Shown here: positions 32,894 to 45,108 of the stretch, one piece after another
Position numbering within the stretch: the first letter of the stretch is position 1
Layout: the number at the start of each line of letters is the position of its first letter
From: Rutstroemia sp. NJR-2017a BVV2
Taxonomy: Eukaryota; Ascomycota; Leotiomycetes; Helotiales; Rutstroemiaceae
DNA: 64,000 nucleotides
Assembly: GCA_002946415.1 (NCBI GenBank)
Contig: NJPS01000033.1
Location: forward strand, 248,001 to 312,000
Direction: 5' to 3'
Notes under the pieces: model-generated
What the model was told of the DNA's origin: nothing
Seen by the model: only the letters and a program-made list of their open reading frames with translations
Databases searched by the model: none
Position numbers and translations under genes: made by a program

Positions 32894-35167
32894 ATGGCTT
32901 CACCTGCAGAAGATATGTCGGATTCGAGGTCGAGTGTCGCTGGGAGAAAGCGCGCTCTACAAACATCTTCACAACACGATCCAGGTGTCATAACCATTGA
33001 TTCTTCTGCGGACGAATCCGACAGCCAACCCTCGAAGAGGATTAAAAAGAGTGAAGACCACGACGCTGAAATTGCTGTCGATGCTGTCGAGTCTTCATCT
33101 TCTTCGCCGAAAGATCAACCGGCCCACCATGTTGACCCGGAGCAATCTAACGTTTCTCCTCTTCCGGCGCAGGGGAACATTGGGTTGCCAGGGGTGTGGA
33201 ATCAGGGGGTGCAAAGTGGGTTGCGAACGTCCTTTGGAAAGAAAAGCACCAAAAGGCAGACCGAACCATTGAGCAATTCTAAGATTCTCGTTGAACAGCA
33301 AAGCAAGGGACCAAGTGCGGTCAATAGTTCTGATGCGGATGCTCTTGTCGACGCGTCGATGGTACAAGGAACTATTAAATTACATGAAGATGAAGTCATG
33401 GCAAATAAACCCTCACTAGAGAACAATGATCTAGATGAAGTATCGCCTGATACTCTCAAAACTATTGAGGAACCCAGGTTACAACTGCCGGAGGAAGAAA
33501 AAAGACCATCTGAGGATGCAGTCATGAAACCAGCCGAGGAGAAAGCCTCGAGACGAGCTGAGAAAACTGCCAAACGAGAGAAGAAGAGAAACAGCAAGAG
33601 CAGCATGGCATCTCAAACGGAAGCGGCTACAGCTTATATGGATGTTCATGGGTTGCCGATACCTGAAGAAAATCCTATTGCTAAGGCTATTCTCTCAAAG
33701 CAGACGTACTATCCAGTTACAACCAGAGGACCAGGTCGTTATGCGTTTGGCGATAATGGTATTGAGTTACCAGAGTTAACTGGTCCAAATGGGAGGCCTA
33801 TTGCACTGCAAGACTTGAATTTTAGAGCATTCATTCTCTTCCTATTGGCAGAGAATCCAGATTTAAAGAATACTTTAACGGACAAGCGAGCAAAAGTAGC
33901 CTTTAACGAATATGTCAGGCATTTCTATGGTCATGTACCAGAATACAGAGCTTTTCAGACCACTCGGAATATCTCGAAATTTCCTCCTTTGGCAGATATC
34001 ATAAAGAGTCCTGAGTTTGGAACTAGTCTAGTCCGCGCGGCTGATTATTATAAGTTTGGGTCACAGTCAGTTGTTGCTGAAAATGCATCACCAGGAGATA
34101 ACAGCGCACCGCAAGTTGATACCAAACCTGAAGTACAGGTCATCTCAGATGATTCAGGCTCGGAGGAGAAAGCGGATTACAAGGAAGAAAGTCATGAGAA
34201 TGACGCTTCAGAAAAGCCAGGGCTAATAGATGCCGCAAGCATTGAAGATCCTGACTCACTTCAAAAATATTTCCCAGCAGCAAACGGTGCGTTCATCCCA
34301 AAATGTCTCGTATGCGGATCTAGCGCCCATCAAGCTTCCCAATGCCCCGAAAACACTTGCTCCTCTTGCGGAACCAAGGGGGATCATCTGACGCCGGCAT
34401 GCCCTCAGACCATGGTCTGCAGCAAGTGTCGGCAGCCCGGACACCCAACTTCTGACTGCCCAGAAAAGCTACGCGCAACGCAGAACGTCAGTTGCGTCAT
34501 CTGCCACTCTCCCAACCACATTGAGGTAAAATGCCATTATATCTGGCGGAGCTTCCTCCCTCAAGCGCACGAGATCAAAACCGTCCAGGACATCCAAATC
34601 CACTGCTACTGCTGCGGTGGATCCGGACATTTTGGTCCCGACTGTGGATTACATCAGGGGATACCTCTCTCTGGCGGCCTCTCATGGTCCAGAGAAAACT
34701 TGCAGAAATACCTCGATCCTTCCAGCGCCGCACGAGCCATATCTGCGGGTAAAGATTACTCCATCCCCAGCCGCCCAAACAAGGGATTCAGCATCAAAGG
34801 ACGAGCAAACGATCCCATCGATCTGGACGCCAGCGACGACGACCCCGAAGGCGACGACTATCACCCGTCTTTCATCCGTCCCAAGATCAACACCGCTCCC
34901 AAGCACGGCCAGATCCAGTTCTCGCAAACAGCGCCCCCACCATCATTCAGGTTCCAGGGTAATAATGGCGGAAATAACAACCCCAGACCTCCTCTTCCTC
35001 CCCCACCACCGAACTCCCGCGGTGGTGGTGGTGGTGGTCGCGGGAGGAAGCCAAAACGTGGAGGTGGTGGTGCGCCGAATAGAGGAGAGCCGCCGGGAAG
35101 AGGTACTGCACGTGGGAGAGCGGGCAGGGGCAGGGGTGCGCCGCCGCCTCATCGGAGGAGAGGGTAG
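32894..35167 (+). CDS. Zinc-knuckle (CCHC) RNA-binding protein, Air1/Air2-like
   Basis: Likely the RNA-binding subunit of the TRAMP nuclear polyadenylation/exosome complex. Single exon, 757 residues. The first 470 residues are acidic, disordered and Ser/Lys/Glu-rich. They include a TSFGKKSTKRQT stretch and a conserved-looking block around residues 250-375 (PVTTRGPGRYAFGDNGIELP...NISKFPPLADI). Five zinc knuckles follow at about 470-585: CLVC...H...C, CSSC...H...C, CSKC...H...C, CVIC...H...C and CYCC...H...C. The second is C-x2-C-x5-H-x4-C, one residue longer than canonical. Between knuckles 4 and 5 is the IWRSFLP segment, which matches the Air2 feature that contacts Trf4 as I recall it. The C-terminus is proline-rich, then RGG/GRG-rich, a typical methylated RNA-binding tail. 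Air proteins of yeast are shorter and lack most of the N-terminus. Confidence 0.88.
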   Translation: MASPAEDMSDSRSSVAGRKRALQTSSQHDPGVITIDSSADESDSQPSKRIKKSEDHDAEIAVDAVESSSSSPKDQPAHHVDPEQSNVSPLPAQGNIGLPGVWNQGVQSGLRTSFGKKSTKRQTEPLSNSKILVEQQSKGPSAVNSSDADALVDASMVQGTIKLHEDEVMANKPSLENNDLDEVSPDTLKTIEEPRLQLPEEEKRPSEDAVMKPAEEKASRRAEKTAKREKKRNSKSSMASQTEAATAYMDVHGLPIPEENPIAKAILSKQTYYPVTTRGPGRYAFGDNGIELPELTGPNGRPIALQDLNFRAFILFLLAENPDLKNTLTDKRAKVAFNEYVRHFYGHVPEYRAFQTTRNISKFPPLADIIKSPEFGTSLVRAADYYKFGSQSVVAENASPGDNSAPQVDTKPEVQVISDDSGSEEKADYKEESHENDASEKPGLIDAASIEDPDSLQKYFPAANGAFIPKCLVCGSSAHQASQCPENTCSSCGTKGDHLTPACPQTMVCSKCRQPGHPTSDCPEKLRATQNVSCVICHSPNHIEVKCHYIWRSFLPQAHEIKTVQDIQIHCYCCGGSGHFGPDCGLHQGIPLSGGLSWSRENLQKYLDPSSAARAISAGKDYSIPSRPNKGFSIKGRANDPIDLDASDDDPEGDDYHPSFIRPKINTAPKHGQIQFSQTAPPPSFRFQGNNGGNNNPRPPLPPPPPNSRGGGGGGRGRKPKRGGGGAPNRGEPPGRGTARGRAGRGRGAPPPHRRRG

Positions 35168-35953
35168 TTCGTTCTCGGTCTAATATTACATACATATGTT
35201 AAATCAAGCAAAGCAATGCTCAGACTAGACGACTCGCATCATGGATGGGGGAGTTATACTCAACGCCTACCAATCATCCACCTCACCCCCTCCACATCGA
35301 AGAGCTCGTCTTATTACTCTATCTACGCATCTCGCATCCCAACGCACATCCCCCCATTCTCCACGAAAACGAAACAGGATATAGAATAGAATACTAAAGC
35401 ATCCATTACCCAGCGGGCGTTGGTTTATTTATGGTTCTAGACATAGGTAGCGCACGCTGCATTAGGAGCATCGGTCGAATCACATTTGGGGCGCATACTT
35501 ACTCGCATCCCCATCGAGGGTTTCGTTTTATTTCATGACTTGTATGAGTAGTTATTGAATAGAGAGATGATACGATATGATATGATATGAGATGAGATGA
35601 TACTATGGTTTATGTGCTGTGCTGCTGTTTCTTTGTGCTTTGTGCTTTGTGCGAGATTGAATGGAGTGATGACGAAGAAGATGAAGATGAAGATGAAGGA
35701 CGAGAAGGTGGTGGTAGGTAGGTAGGTGGGTAGGTAGGTAGGTATTTACGCTATGCTATTTTTCCCCGAGACGGGATAGGAATGTATATGCAACTTTACA
35801 ACGCCGTGTCCGCTCCGCTTTCTTTCCACGCTTTAACAACACCACCAAGTATACATGCATCAACCACGACACATCCACTCCCCCTCCTACTATCCTCTAA
35901 TCCGAACCCCCAAACCCCAGCCCCAAACCCAACACAACACCACCACTCCTCAC
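35168..35953. other. Convergent intergenic region with microsatellites, Air-like/Bzz1
   Basis: 786 bases with clustered simple repeats: GATAT/GATGA runs at 35571-35602, a TTTGTGCTTTGTGC pair near 35633-35652, GAAGAT runs near 35676-35700 and the GGTA run listed separately. No gene. Confidence 0.6.
35713..35745 (+). repeat. (GGTA)n tetranucleotide microsatellite
   Basis: About eight imperfect copies of GGTA/GGTG between the convergent Air-like and Bzz1-like genes. Confidence 0.9.
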
Positions 35954-38312
35954 CTATACAGCCTGTACATAATTCGCCGGCACACTCCTCACCACGCCCC
36001 CCTTCTCGACCTCCGCCCACCCATCCCCGGGATCCTCCTTAATCAGCACAAAGCGCTCCCCCTCTGCCATGCTATGCTCCGCATCTCCCTGCGCCGTGTA
36101 ATCGTACAACGCCTCCACATACCTCAATTTCTTAGCGCCCCGCTTCGGCGCCACAGCTGGTCCCTGCTTTTTCCCCGACAGCGAGGATCCCGAGTTTGAG
36201 ATCACGGAGACGGGGCGCGCGGACGGGGCCGCGAGAAGCTCGATGTATGCGGTTGGGACGAGGCCTTCTTTGAAGCCGGCTTTGACTTTGGTCCAGCCGC
36301 CGTCTGGAGGGGGGGTGGGATGTTAGTGATGGATGGGGAAAAGGGGACGAGGGTGTTGGGCTTACCGTCTGGTTCCAGGATGATGACTTCTCTGCCTTCG
36401 GGGACGGTGATTTCTTCGTCGCCGTTGGCGTCGTATGCGTAGAGCATTTTGCCTCTTTGCTCGTTCCCTGCGGAGCCATTGACGCTGCTACCGGGTAATT
36501 CGCTGATATAAGCAGTTGGTGGAGGAGCGACGACTCTGTGTTTCTTCAGCGTCGCGGGTTTGAGCGACATCGACATGGTTCTTCCAACCGTCTCCGGGGG
36601 TGTTTCTTCCGTCGGTGACTGTGCTGAAATCGATCTATTCGCGCTTGCAGCATATCCCGAACTCAAGGAATTCATAGTGTTCGAACGACTCATTGTAGGA
36701 AGTTCGGCCACGCTGTCTGCGAGGCCTGTTCCTGGGGCTTTGATGGCGTTGGCCGCTTCTTGGCGTTCTGCCTTTAGCTTCTTCTTTTCGTCTTTGGTTT
36801 GCTCGCCAGGACATTCGGCGGGGACTTTCATCTCGCATTTGCTGTGGCAAGTGTAGCCGCAGTCCCTACAGTCGAAGCCCTTGGCTGACAGTCCCCATAT
36901 GCGTTCGCCGCAGAGATCGCAATTGGTGGGTATTTTGAATGTTTGTGATTTGAAATTGTGGCTCTTGGAACCAAGAGTAACATCACCCACTGCTGCTGTA
37001 ATGGTTGAGGTCTCGACTTCTGCCGTTAATCGTTTGTGATCGACTTGATGCAGTTCTTCCTGTAGAGCGAATATAGCTCTGACAACTTCCACTTCGTCTC
37101 TCTTGTCTTTGCCTTCTCGGATTTGTTGCTTCACACGCTTCGTACTTTCTACTTCTCGCCGTTTCTTATCAACCTCCCTTCGCAGTTCTCCGAGCTGGAC
37201 TTTAGATTTACTTAGGACGTTGCGAAGGAATACCTTGGCAGTATCTCCGGTCATCATGGCGTCGTCGTCATGCCACACCGGACTAGGTTCAAAGGTTTTA
37301 TCTCCAGGTTCTTGCCAGGGTCCTGCGTTGTGTCTGACAAACATCATGGAATCTAGAGAAGGTTGATTTCGCGGTATTTCCTGTGAAAGATGGATGAGGA
37401 ACTCTGTGCTACGTTCTAACATACCCGTCTCCAATTGCGCTGCCGTTGACCATATTCCATTAAGCTTGATCGTGCGTGATTCAGAAAGATCTTGCAAACT
37501 GTCTAGAAGATCCGGAACGTACTCGTGGTAGTATTTCTCCTTTTGCTTGTTCGTAACATTTATTGCGATCAGGTAGCTGTTCTTGACGTTGTGCATCTCG
37601 AGAATCTGCTGCTGGTAGGCATTTTGTGCTTTCGTCTTAGAGTAGTCGAACGAGGATTCGGCCTTTTTCCGCTTGTTCTCGACTTCTTGACATGCAGCGT
37701 CGTATTTTCCTTTCATCTTTTTGAGGTCCGAATATGTAGAGTCCCTCTCCTTCTCCAGTTTCTCCGAATATTCCACGTGTCGCTTTCGGAGTTCTTCATA
37801 TCGAGTCGCAAGGACTTTGAGTGGATCTGCAACTTGCGAAATCAGTTCTCCGCCAAATCGATCGTGCTCGGCTGCTCTCGACTCGAGTGTTGTAAGTTGC
37901 GTCGTCCATGTTGTCAACGAAGCACTGCATTGCGGGTTTAGTTATTCGTTGCTGTACAATTGTCTGCGGAATAATGACCAACGAACCTCTCGAGAGACCC
38001 AGGGGTCAGAGTAGGCGTGTCACCGACACTTAAACTACTTGACTTCTTTAACTTCTTCTCAAAATACTTCTTCGCTAGGGCGTTGAGCTTTGCGCTGTAC
38101 TCCTTCTCGATTGCACTGCGTTCGCGGTAGAAAGTTTGAATGTCGTCCAACCAGTTGATTCCGTTCGAAACCCAGGCGTTGACGGACTTGAAGCCATCCT
38201 AGACAGTTATGACATGTCAGTTGGCAATCTGGCATTGTATGTATGTAAGGTATGCGCAGGAACTTACCTTCAGCTCCAAACCGAAGTTTGGGGCAATATC
38301 GACCTCGGCCAT
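35954..38312 (-). CDS. BZZ1: Bzz1-like F-BAR / C1 / SH3 protein
   Basis: An endocytic adaptor that bends membranes and activates Las17/WASP-driven actin assembly at cortical patches. Exons 38312-38268, 38198-37987, 37924-36366 and 36303-35954 give 721 residues. The F-BAR domain (residues 1 to about 270) begins FGLELKDGFKSVNAWVSNGI and continues as long charged helices. A second coiled coil lies around 310-385. The C1 zinc finger is at about 417-460 (HNFKSQTFKIPTNCDLCGER...CRDCGYTCHSKC). Two SH3 domains follow: MLYAYDANGDEEITV at about 577 and VEALYDYTAQGDAEHSM at about 665, reaching the stop. This order matches Bzz1 across fungi and the length is close to usual. It is divergent from Dbp5, with 885 bases between the starts. 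Confidence 0.95.
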
Positions 38313-39197
38313 GCTTGAGACCACAATGCTGTCTATAACTTATGGATCATGAGTCGGAGGGCAGGTTACTGGGGAATCAATTGCATGTTCGAATGAGAAG
38401 ACCAAAGAAACCTTCTTCCCCGTTTTACCAGAGGTCATTGGGATATTACCCGCAACGCATGAACGTGAATGAAAATGCCCCGCCAAATCCAGTTGGGAGA
38501 TTCAGGCGGGAATTAGTAAATTGTTGCGTTGCGCTGCGCTCACTGACTGCCAGTGCTAGCTAGGATGGGGGTTTGGGGGTTTGGGGGTTTGATTCGGGCT
38601 GCGGAATATGGCTGATTAGCTCTGTCAAAGCGGCGATTTGGCATTTTCTAAAGCAGCCACGAAGCCATTTCACCTCTTCTAGAAGGCTTCCCAAAGCAGG
38701 ATACCGGCCAGGATACTCGACATTGTAAGCTAGTCCATACACGGCTAGAACAACTTCTGTGGTAATTCACCCCGCGTCAAAAATTAATGACAATAAGGTT
38801 ACTCTGCGTTTGAGCGTTTGAGCCCTGTGAGATAAAACCAAAAAGTTTCTAGGTACGACTCTTACAGTATCTTTCTACCTTTTAGCAATCTCATACTCTT
38901 TCATTCTTCTCAAATACCATTACTTTGAAGCACTGCTCTCAAACCAGCAATACACATTTATCGTCTTGTCGACAGAACGCTTTCACTACGGATTAAATAC
39001 TCTTTCAACACCTCATTCCTTTATCCCAGCTCGCCCAGACACCTTCTGCGTCTGCAAACAGCCAACAAGTACGACAGCGACCCATCCCTACCCGCAGAAC
39101 GAATTCGACCCACCTCTACCAGCCCCTTCAGCATAGAGTTTCGACCTCTGCAATTTAGCCCAACTACCACAATCTATAGCCTGCATAAGTACACAAA
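38313..39197. other. Bidirectional upstream region, Bzz1/Dbp5
   Basis: The half nearest Dbp5 (about 38860-39180) is a pyrimidine-rich leader, common in highly expressed fungal genes. A GGGGGTTT run (GGGGGTTTGGGGGTTTGGGGGTTTG) is at 38565-38589. No open frame of note. Confidence 0.5.
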
Positions 39198-40882
39198 ATG
39201 TCTGGCGAAGGTGAAGCTACTGGTGGCTCACTGGCCAGCCGTTTGGGTGGATCTGCACTCAACCCGTCCTCAAGCAGTTTCACCCCTTCGAATGCGGCTG
39301 CCGATGCATCAACTACAAAAACATCCTGGGCTGATGAAGTTGCTTCACCTACGGTCGAGAAGAATGAAGATAGCAGCCTAGAACAAGCGCAAGGCGATGG
39401 CAGTGTCGAGCCTTTAGGTGGCTCTAGTCTTCAGGAAGGTCAATACGAAGTTGAAGTTAAACTTAGTGACATTCAAGGAGATGAGACCAGTCCCTTGTTC
39501 TCCGTTCAAAATTTTGAGGAGTTGGGCATGTAAGTCTAGAGCTCTCGGGTTCCTGCTCAAGAAGTGCCATACTAAACAATTTTCCAGCGATCCCATGATA
39601 CTCAAAGGTCTCTACGCGATGAACTTCAAGAAACCTTCCAAAATTCAAGAAAAGGCACTCCCTCTTTTATTACGAGATCCGCCAAGGAACATGATTGCGC
39701 AATCCCAATCCGGCACAGGAAAGACTGCCGCGTTCGTCATCACTATCCTGTCCCGCCTCGATTATTCAAAGCCCCAACAACCACAAGCTATTTGTTTAGC
39801 ACCTAGTCGAGAACTCGCCCGGCAAATTGAAGGTGTTGTCAGAAGCATTGGACAGTTTGTACAAGGCTTAACGATTCAAGCAGCGGTCCCCGGAGCTGTT
39901 GAAAGAGGGTCACGAGTTCAGTCTATGGTTATTGTTGGAACTCCTGGCACTACCTGGGATCTATTGAAGCGACGACAAATCGATGGATCTCAATTGAAGG
40001 TTCTATGTTTGGATGAGGCCGACAACATGCTAGATCAACAAGGTCTCGGTGAACAGTGTATGCGCGTCAAGTCGTAAGTCCAACACGGTAGCTATGGTAA
40101 AATTATCATCGGTCCTAACACACTTTAGATTGATCAAAGTCCAGCAAATTTTATTATTCTCGGCCACGTTCCCAGAGCAGGTTATTGGGTTTGCTCAGGA
40201 ATTCAGTCCTAGCGCCAACGAAATCAAACTAAAGCGTGATGAGCTCACGGTGGCGGGCATCAAGCAGATGTTCCTTGATTGCCAAGACGAATCTGAAAAG
40301 TATGATGTATTGGTCAAATTGTACGGCCTGATGACAATCGGCTCTTCGATCATCTTCGTCAAGGTATGTTGAGATTCGGTATACTTACTCTTGAGCCTCT
40401 GACTTACAAAACTCCAGCGCCGAGATACTGCCTCTAGGATTGCAGCAAGCCTTACAGCAGAAGGACATAAAGTCGTTGCGATTCACGGTGCCTTCGAAGG
40501 AGCAGAGCGAGACATGGTATTGGAGGAATTCCGTGCTGGAAAAGCTAAGGTGCTCATTACCACCAATGTTCTTGCCCGTGGTATCGATGTTCAATCGGTG
40601 TCTATGGTCATTAACTACGATATCCCAATGAAAGGCCGATCGGATTCCGAGCCAGATCCAGAAACCTACCTTCACCGAATTGGTCGAACCGGAAGATTCG
40701 GACGTGTTGGTGTCAGCATCAGCTTTGTGTTTGACAAGAAGAGCTTCCACGCTCTCAGCGAGATCGCCAATCATTATGGAATTGACTTGATCAAACTGAA
40801 TCAAAACGACTGGGATGAGACCGAGGAGATTGTTACTAAGGTCATCAAGTCGAGCCGTGCCGGAACAAATCTCCAAAATTGA
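39198..40882 (+). CDS. DBP5: DEAD-box RNA helicase Dbp5, mRNA export
   Basis: An ATP-dependent helicase that remodels mRNPs at the cytoplasmic face of nuclear pores, driven by Gle1 and inositol hexakisphosphate. Exons 39198-39529, 39588-40073, 40139 region (acceptor at 40128, exon 40129-40363) and 40418-40882 give 505 residues. In order: a disordered N-terminus of about 80 residues, the Dbp5-type [15 protein letters not shown]-motif [13 protein letters not shown], Walker A SQSGTGKT, motif Ia [18 protein letters not shown] (LDEADNML), SAT (LLFSATFP), [22 protein letters not shown], and motif [37 protein letters not shown] is the Dbp5 form of motif VI, with its inserted acidic loop. Introns are 58, 55 and 54 bases long; the first has a clear ACTAAAC branch site close to its 3' end. 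Confidence 0.97.
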
Positions 40883-42442
40883 ACCATAAACCTCAGACGA
40901 TCCGAATCACCTTTTCTTTTCATAGTCGCGCTTACTTGTCTTGCATGGTATTTGAGGAAGCGAGAGTCCGTGAATTCGCAAAAGCTTTGTGGATGGGGGA
41001 GGCTCATCGTGCTTACACTAATATTTCCGAGCGATGGATTTGGTCACGAATGGCTATTTTTATCTCGTCTATAAGCACAGCCGCCTGAACTCGCTTTGGC
41101 AAGCAAAAATCGTCAAAATTTTTACGAGCAAAATGAATGATCAATGAATTGGGCTATGAATTAGCTGCGTGTCGAATGGAGAAGCGGAGCCTCACGGTTC
41201 GTGGCAAATTATAGAATCTATCTGATACAAATGTCGCAATACACACTCAATGACTTCTGGCGCCGTGCCCCATCGAGGGATGTGATTTCCAAATAAGACC
41301 CGGCTTCGAGAATTCCATTCTTGTGGATAACCAACATACTTTGGCCCCATAGTGCGGCCCGTATTCGCATCAAAGTGGATTAATAGGGACCGGAATCTGC
41401 ACTCGTTTAGTCGTATGGCGCATCTCGAGGGCTAGGTAAAGACGAATGCAGGACATCGCTGCCTTTATTAATTGGGTCCTTGTTGTTGCAGATACCTACA
41501 CCACTACCTTTTTATTGAAGAGGGCTTAGGCAATAGACGTCACTCCAATTCATGTGGGTTTAAGGCAGGAAGCGTATCGACGGCAATTGACGAAAACAAA
41601 ACCAATATGCTACAACTCATGCAGTGCCATTCTCTTTACACGTAGGTCCTCTGAATCATCAAGAAACTCCCTCCGGTATCGAGTCTTGTCGTCCCATAGG
41701 TGGAATGAAACAATCACGTGGATGGTTCGACTTTGTAACCGCCAGGGTCAGCGCTTAGGTGCAGGGCTGGCCCACACCCACCAAACAGATAACGAGGCTT
41801 ATCATCACATCAAACATGGGTTGTATAACATGGCAGCGGCTATGTACGGTGTAGGTGTGTCCAGCGGCAGTATCATGCAGTCTCACAATCCGTACCTGGA
41901 GAATCGTGACGCCATGTGTGTGGCCCTTGTGCCGGCTTGTTGGAGCAGCTCCATTGGCTGGCGAGGCAGCCCCGTCGGATGTGGGATGCTGTGTGAGCAT
42001 ATCATTTTGGTTTCCCTGGGAAATCTTCTACATCAACTTTTCATCTTTTCCTCTCCCGTCCCCTTCCGTATCTCCTTGCTGTCATAGTTTCCTTGTTTTC
42101 CTATTTCCTTTTTCTTCCATCAGGCCTTCATTTGTTATGGGTTTCCTTGAATCTTCCTCTACATTCGTATTATAATGATGTATGAGACGCTGGACGACTC
42201 GAAAAGTGTTCTGTTTCCATCTTCGAGGTCAGTAATACCTATTTTTGGGCTTTGATTCTTCTATACATATGCCACCTAAATTGAGACCATGATGTCGAGT
42301 TCTGTTGTCCAACAGATTGAATGAGTCCGACAAATATGACCTCAGTTGCCCGGTGATCTCTATCATCAAGCAGTTTGCATCTTGGCAGGAAACTATAAAC
42401 ACAAACGATGCTAACACTGTGGATTCTACAGTACTCCCGAGA
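40883..42442. other. Gene-free region between Dbp5 and the CFEM-like gene
   Basis: About 1.56 kb. A 177-codon plus-strand frame (41554-42087) and an 81-codon minus-strand frame overlap; neither has a recognisable domain. I treat both as chance. The 42040-42170 part is pyrimidine-rich. Confidence 0.45.
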
Positions 42443-45108
42443 ATGGCAATGTTACCATCGAGCCTCCTCCTGCTCATATTCACCTTTTCGACTTTTATTA
42501 ATGCCGAGTTCACAGTACCAACTGGAGCCTCGAGTCTGATTCCGTCTTGCGCTCAAATCTGCTTTGAGTCCTTTGTAATAAACAATTGGCCAAGTGTTTG
42601 TTCAGATACTCCTTCGTTGGATTGCCTTTGTGAGAATGAAAGTGCTTCCTCATATACGATTGGGGAGGGTGCGGTACAATGTATAATGTCGGAGGCCAGT
42701 ATTGGCTTTTGCAAGGGAGATGATTCATCTAGTAGGCAATTTTCGTTGTTCAATCGATGAGGCGACTAACAAGGTTGTTAGATGAGACGGTATTGAAGGC
42801 GTATGATATGTGCAGTTCGGATAAACAGGCGTTGCCAAATACTCACAGCACTCTTACCGCGACTCTGGTGTTGCAGTCAGGATCCGCGAGTATCGTACAG
42901 ATTGCTCCTGTGTCTACAACAAAAGCAAGTGGTTCCAAAACCTCTTCGACCGCACCAGCGACTACATCGGCCACTTCCACTACAGCAGCATCATCGACGA
43001 CAGGATCTCCATCAGCAGCTGCTGCTACGAGCTACAACACATCGCCCGAAAAGAAGAATGAGGCGCTCTCTACGGCACAGATAGCTGGAATTGTGGTAGC
43101 GGGTGTTGGTGGTTCGGCTTTGGCTCTTGGCCTTATTTTGTTGTTTGCATGCTATAGACGGAGGAGGCGTGAGAAGCGCGATAGTGGATATCTTCCGTTC
43201 CAAGAAGAGCCTTCCATAAGCATCAAGTCTCAATCTCATTTTGGGATCTCGAAACCCGTAGATCCATCTCCAGCGTCGATGCGACCACTTACACCCACAG
43301 GCCCTTTTTTGGGAGGTCGAATGCCTCCACGAGTACCACCAAGAGGCGAAGCCCCAAGTCCTAACCCATTCTCGCAAAGGAATGTGATTCCAGACAATAT
43401 TGGTCTCGCCATGACGTCCGAAAGTCCAGATCGTAATCTTCTGACACCTCATGGTTACAACATCGAAGAGTTCCGTGGGCCTTCTCCGCTCTTACCTGAG
43501 CGTCCAGTACTTACTCTCCAAGTACCTATCCGACCAAATTCGCATGTAGAAGCTCCATATCAGCAACAACAACAGCAGCAGCAGCAACAAACAAGCACGC
43601 TTCCGATGAACCGTCAGTCTTTGGATACACAATTTGAGGATGATGATAGCTGCAGCACGGCCGTTGCATCGGAGACACCTTGGAACGCCGCCACTTACAG
43701 TTACAACCCTTCGGAGAAAGTCCTCGAAGTTGGTTCAGGCAATCTGCAAACTATGCGACCTATTCAACACCCAAATCCCACATATTACCAACCACCTCGG
43801 GTCGAGGACGAGCATTCTCCTAATAATGAGACCCATTCCATCATCGATTCCTACAAGAACTCATCAACAGAACCCGACTTCTACATTCGACCTCTCAATC
43901 TCTCCCAAAACTTCTCGCAACCTCGCAGGCCAGAAAACGCGGCAAACCCGCAAGTAGCTCGTGAAATGTCTGTCAAATACCCAGCTACTGCAACCTCATC
44001 TGTCTACTCCACTGCAACCCACGTGCAGCGCCCCCCATCCGCTGAAATCGACCGTCTAAACTCCCTCATGCAAACCAATCCCTCCTTCCGCCGGGTGATG
44101 CGCAAATCCGGTTACAACCCAACGGGACCTTACGACCAAACCCGCACCTCAGTCGGGTCTATGACATCCTTCGAGACTGTTGACTCAATCAATGCCGAGC
44201 CCCAAGAGCTACCAGACAACAATCTAAGTCCAGTTGTCGAATCTCCATCAAGCGACTACGGTCATTCATCAGTAAACTACCCAAAAATCAAGAACTCCGC
44301 CCGCCAATCCCGCGGTCCCAACGCTCTGTCTTCCCTCCCCCAACCTCCACCACCAGCCGTAACATCTCCCCCACGTCCCGGAACCGCACACAGCAACAAG
44401 CCCTGGCAAGAAGCCGAAATTGCTAGTCAAAAAGAACGCATGACCTACCTCGGTCTGCAACCGCCTCCCGGCCCCTTAATCCGCAAAAGCGAAGACTTCT
44501 TCCGCAGCTCCCTCGCCAAACAAGCTCCCCCCCCTCCCCCTCCCATGCCCCTCCCTCTCCCACCGATAAAGTTTAACACGCAATCACCAGCTGCTCTCCT
44601 TCTGAGCAGCAAGCGAAGGAGTCCAGCACCGCCTCCATTAGCCCTGCCTTCGGAATCGAATCAAAGCCAGCCATCACAGAATCAGAACCAAAACGGCTCC
44701 AAATGGAAGCTCCTCCAACGCTCCGGCTCGTCCGCGTCTTCCAATAACAACAGCTACAACAACACCGGCACCAACGGCACCACCAACACCACCGAATCCG
44801 AGGACACAACCGCCCTCAAATCCCCGTACTGGCGTCCCCAAATCTTAAATAACCTCCTCCGAAAGGACAGCGTCTCGAAAGCCCAAGCCCAAACCCATGC
44901 TCAAGCTCAAGCTCGTTCCCAGCCACAGCCACAATCACAAGACCAGCAATACCAAGCGCAGGATATCAACAAGTACGTCTATCAACACGAAAACGGCACC
45001 GAGCAGATCGTCTACATAGCCAATGGAGAACTACCCAAGACACCCGGATGGGTCCCCAAGCTGACGCCAACGAGGAGGGGCAATGATATGTTTTTGAGCG
45101 TGCAGTAG
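42443..45108 (+). CDS. CFEM-like single-pass membrane protein with long cytoplasmic tail
   Basis: Probable plasma-membrane surface protein. Exons 42443-42731 and 42782-45108 (50-bp intron GTAGGC...TTAG) give 871 residues. The start at 42443 opens a signal peptide (MLPSSLLLLIFTFSTFINA). Residues about 30-115 hold eight cysteines in a CFEM-like order: PSCAQIC, a third Cys, SDTPSLDCLC, then three more, the last (YDMC) supplied by exon 2. The Asp before CxC that ligates haem in characterised CFEM domains is present. A Ser/Thr-rich stalk is followed by a transmembrane helix at about 196-218 (AQIAGIVVAGVGGSALALGL...) and a CYRRRRREKR stop-transfer. The cytoplasmic region of about 650 residues is Pro/Ser/Gln-rich, with a poly-Gln run (about 356), PPPPPP clusters that could bind SH3 domains, and a C-terminal folded-looking stretch QHENGTEQIVYIANGELP. 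Role unknown; a sensor or scaffold is inference. Confidence 0.85.

Noticed and set aside
41554..42087. 177-codon plus-strand frame downstream of Dbp5
   Set aside because: No domain, ordinary intergenic composition, overlapping frames on the other strand.
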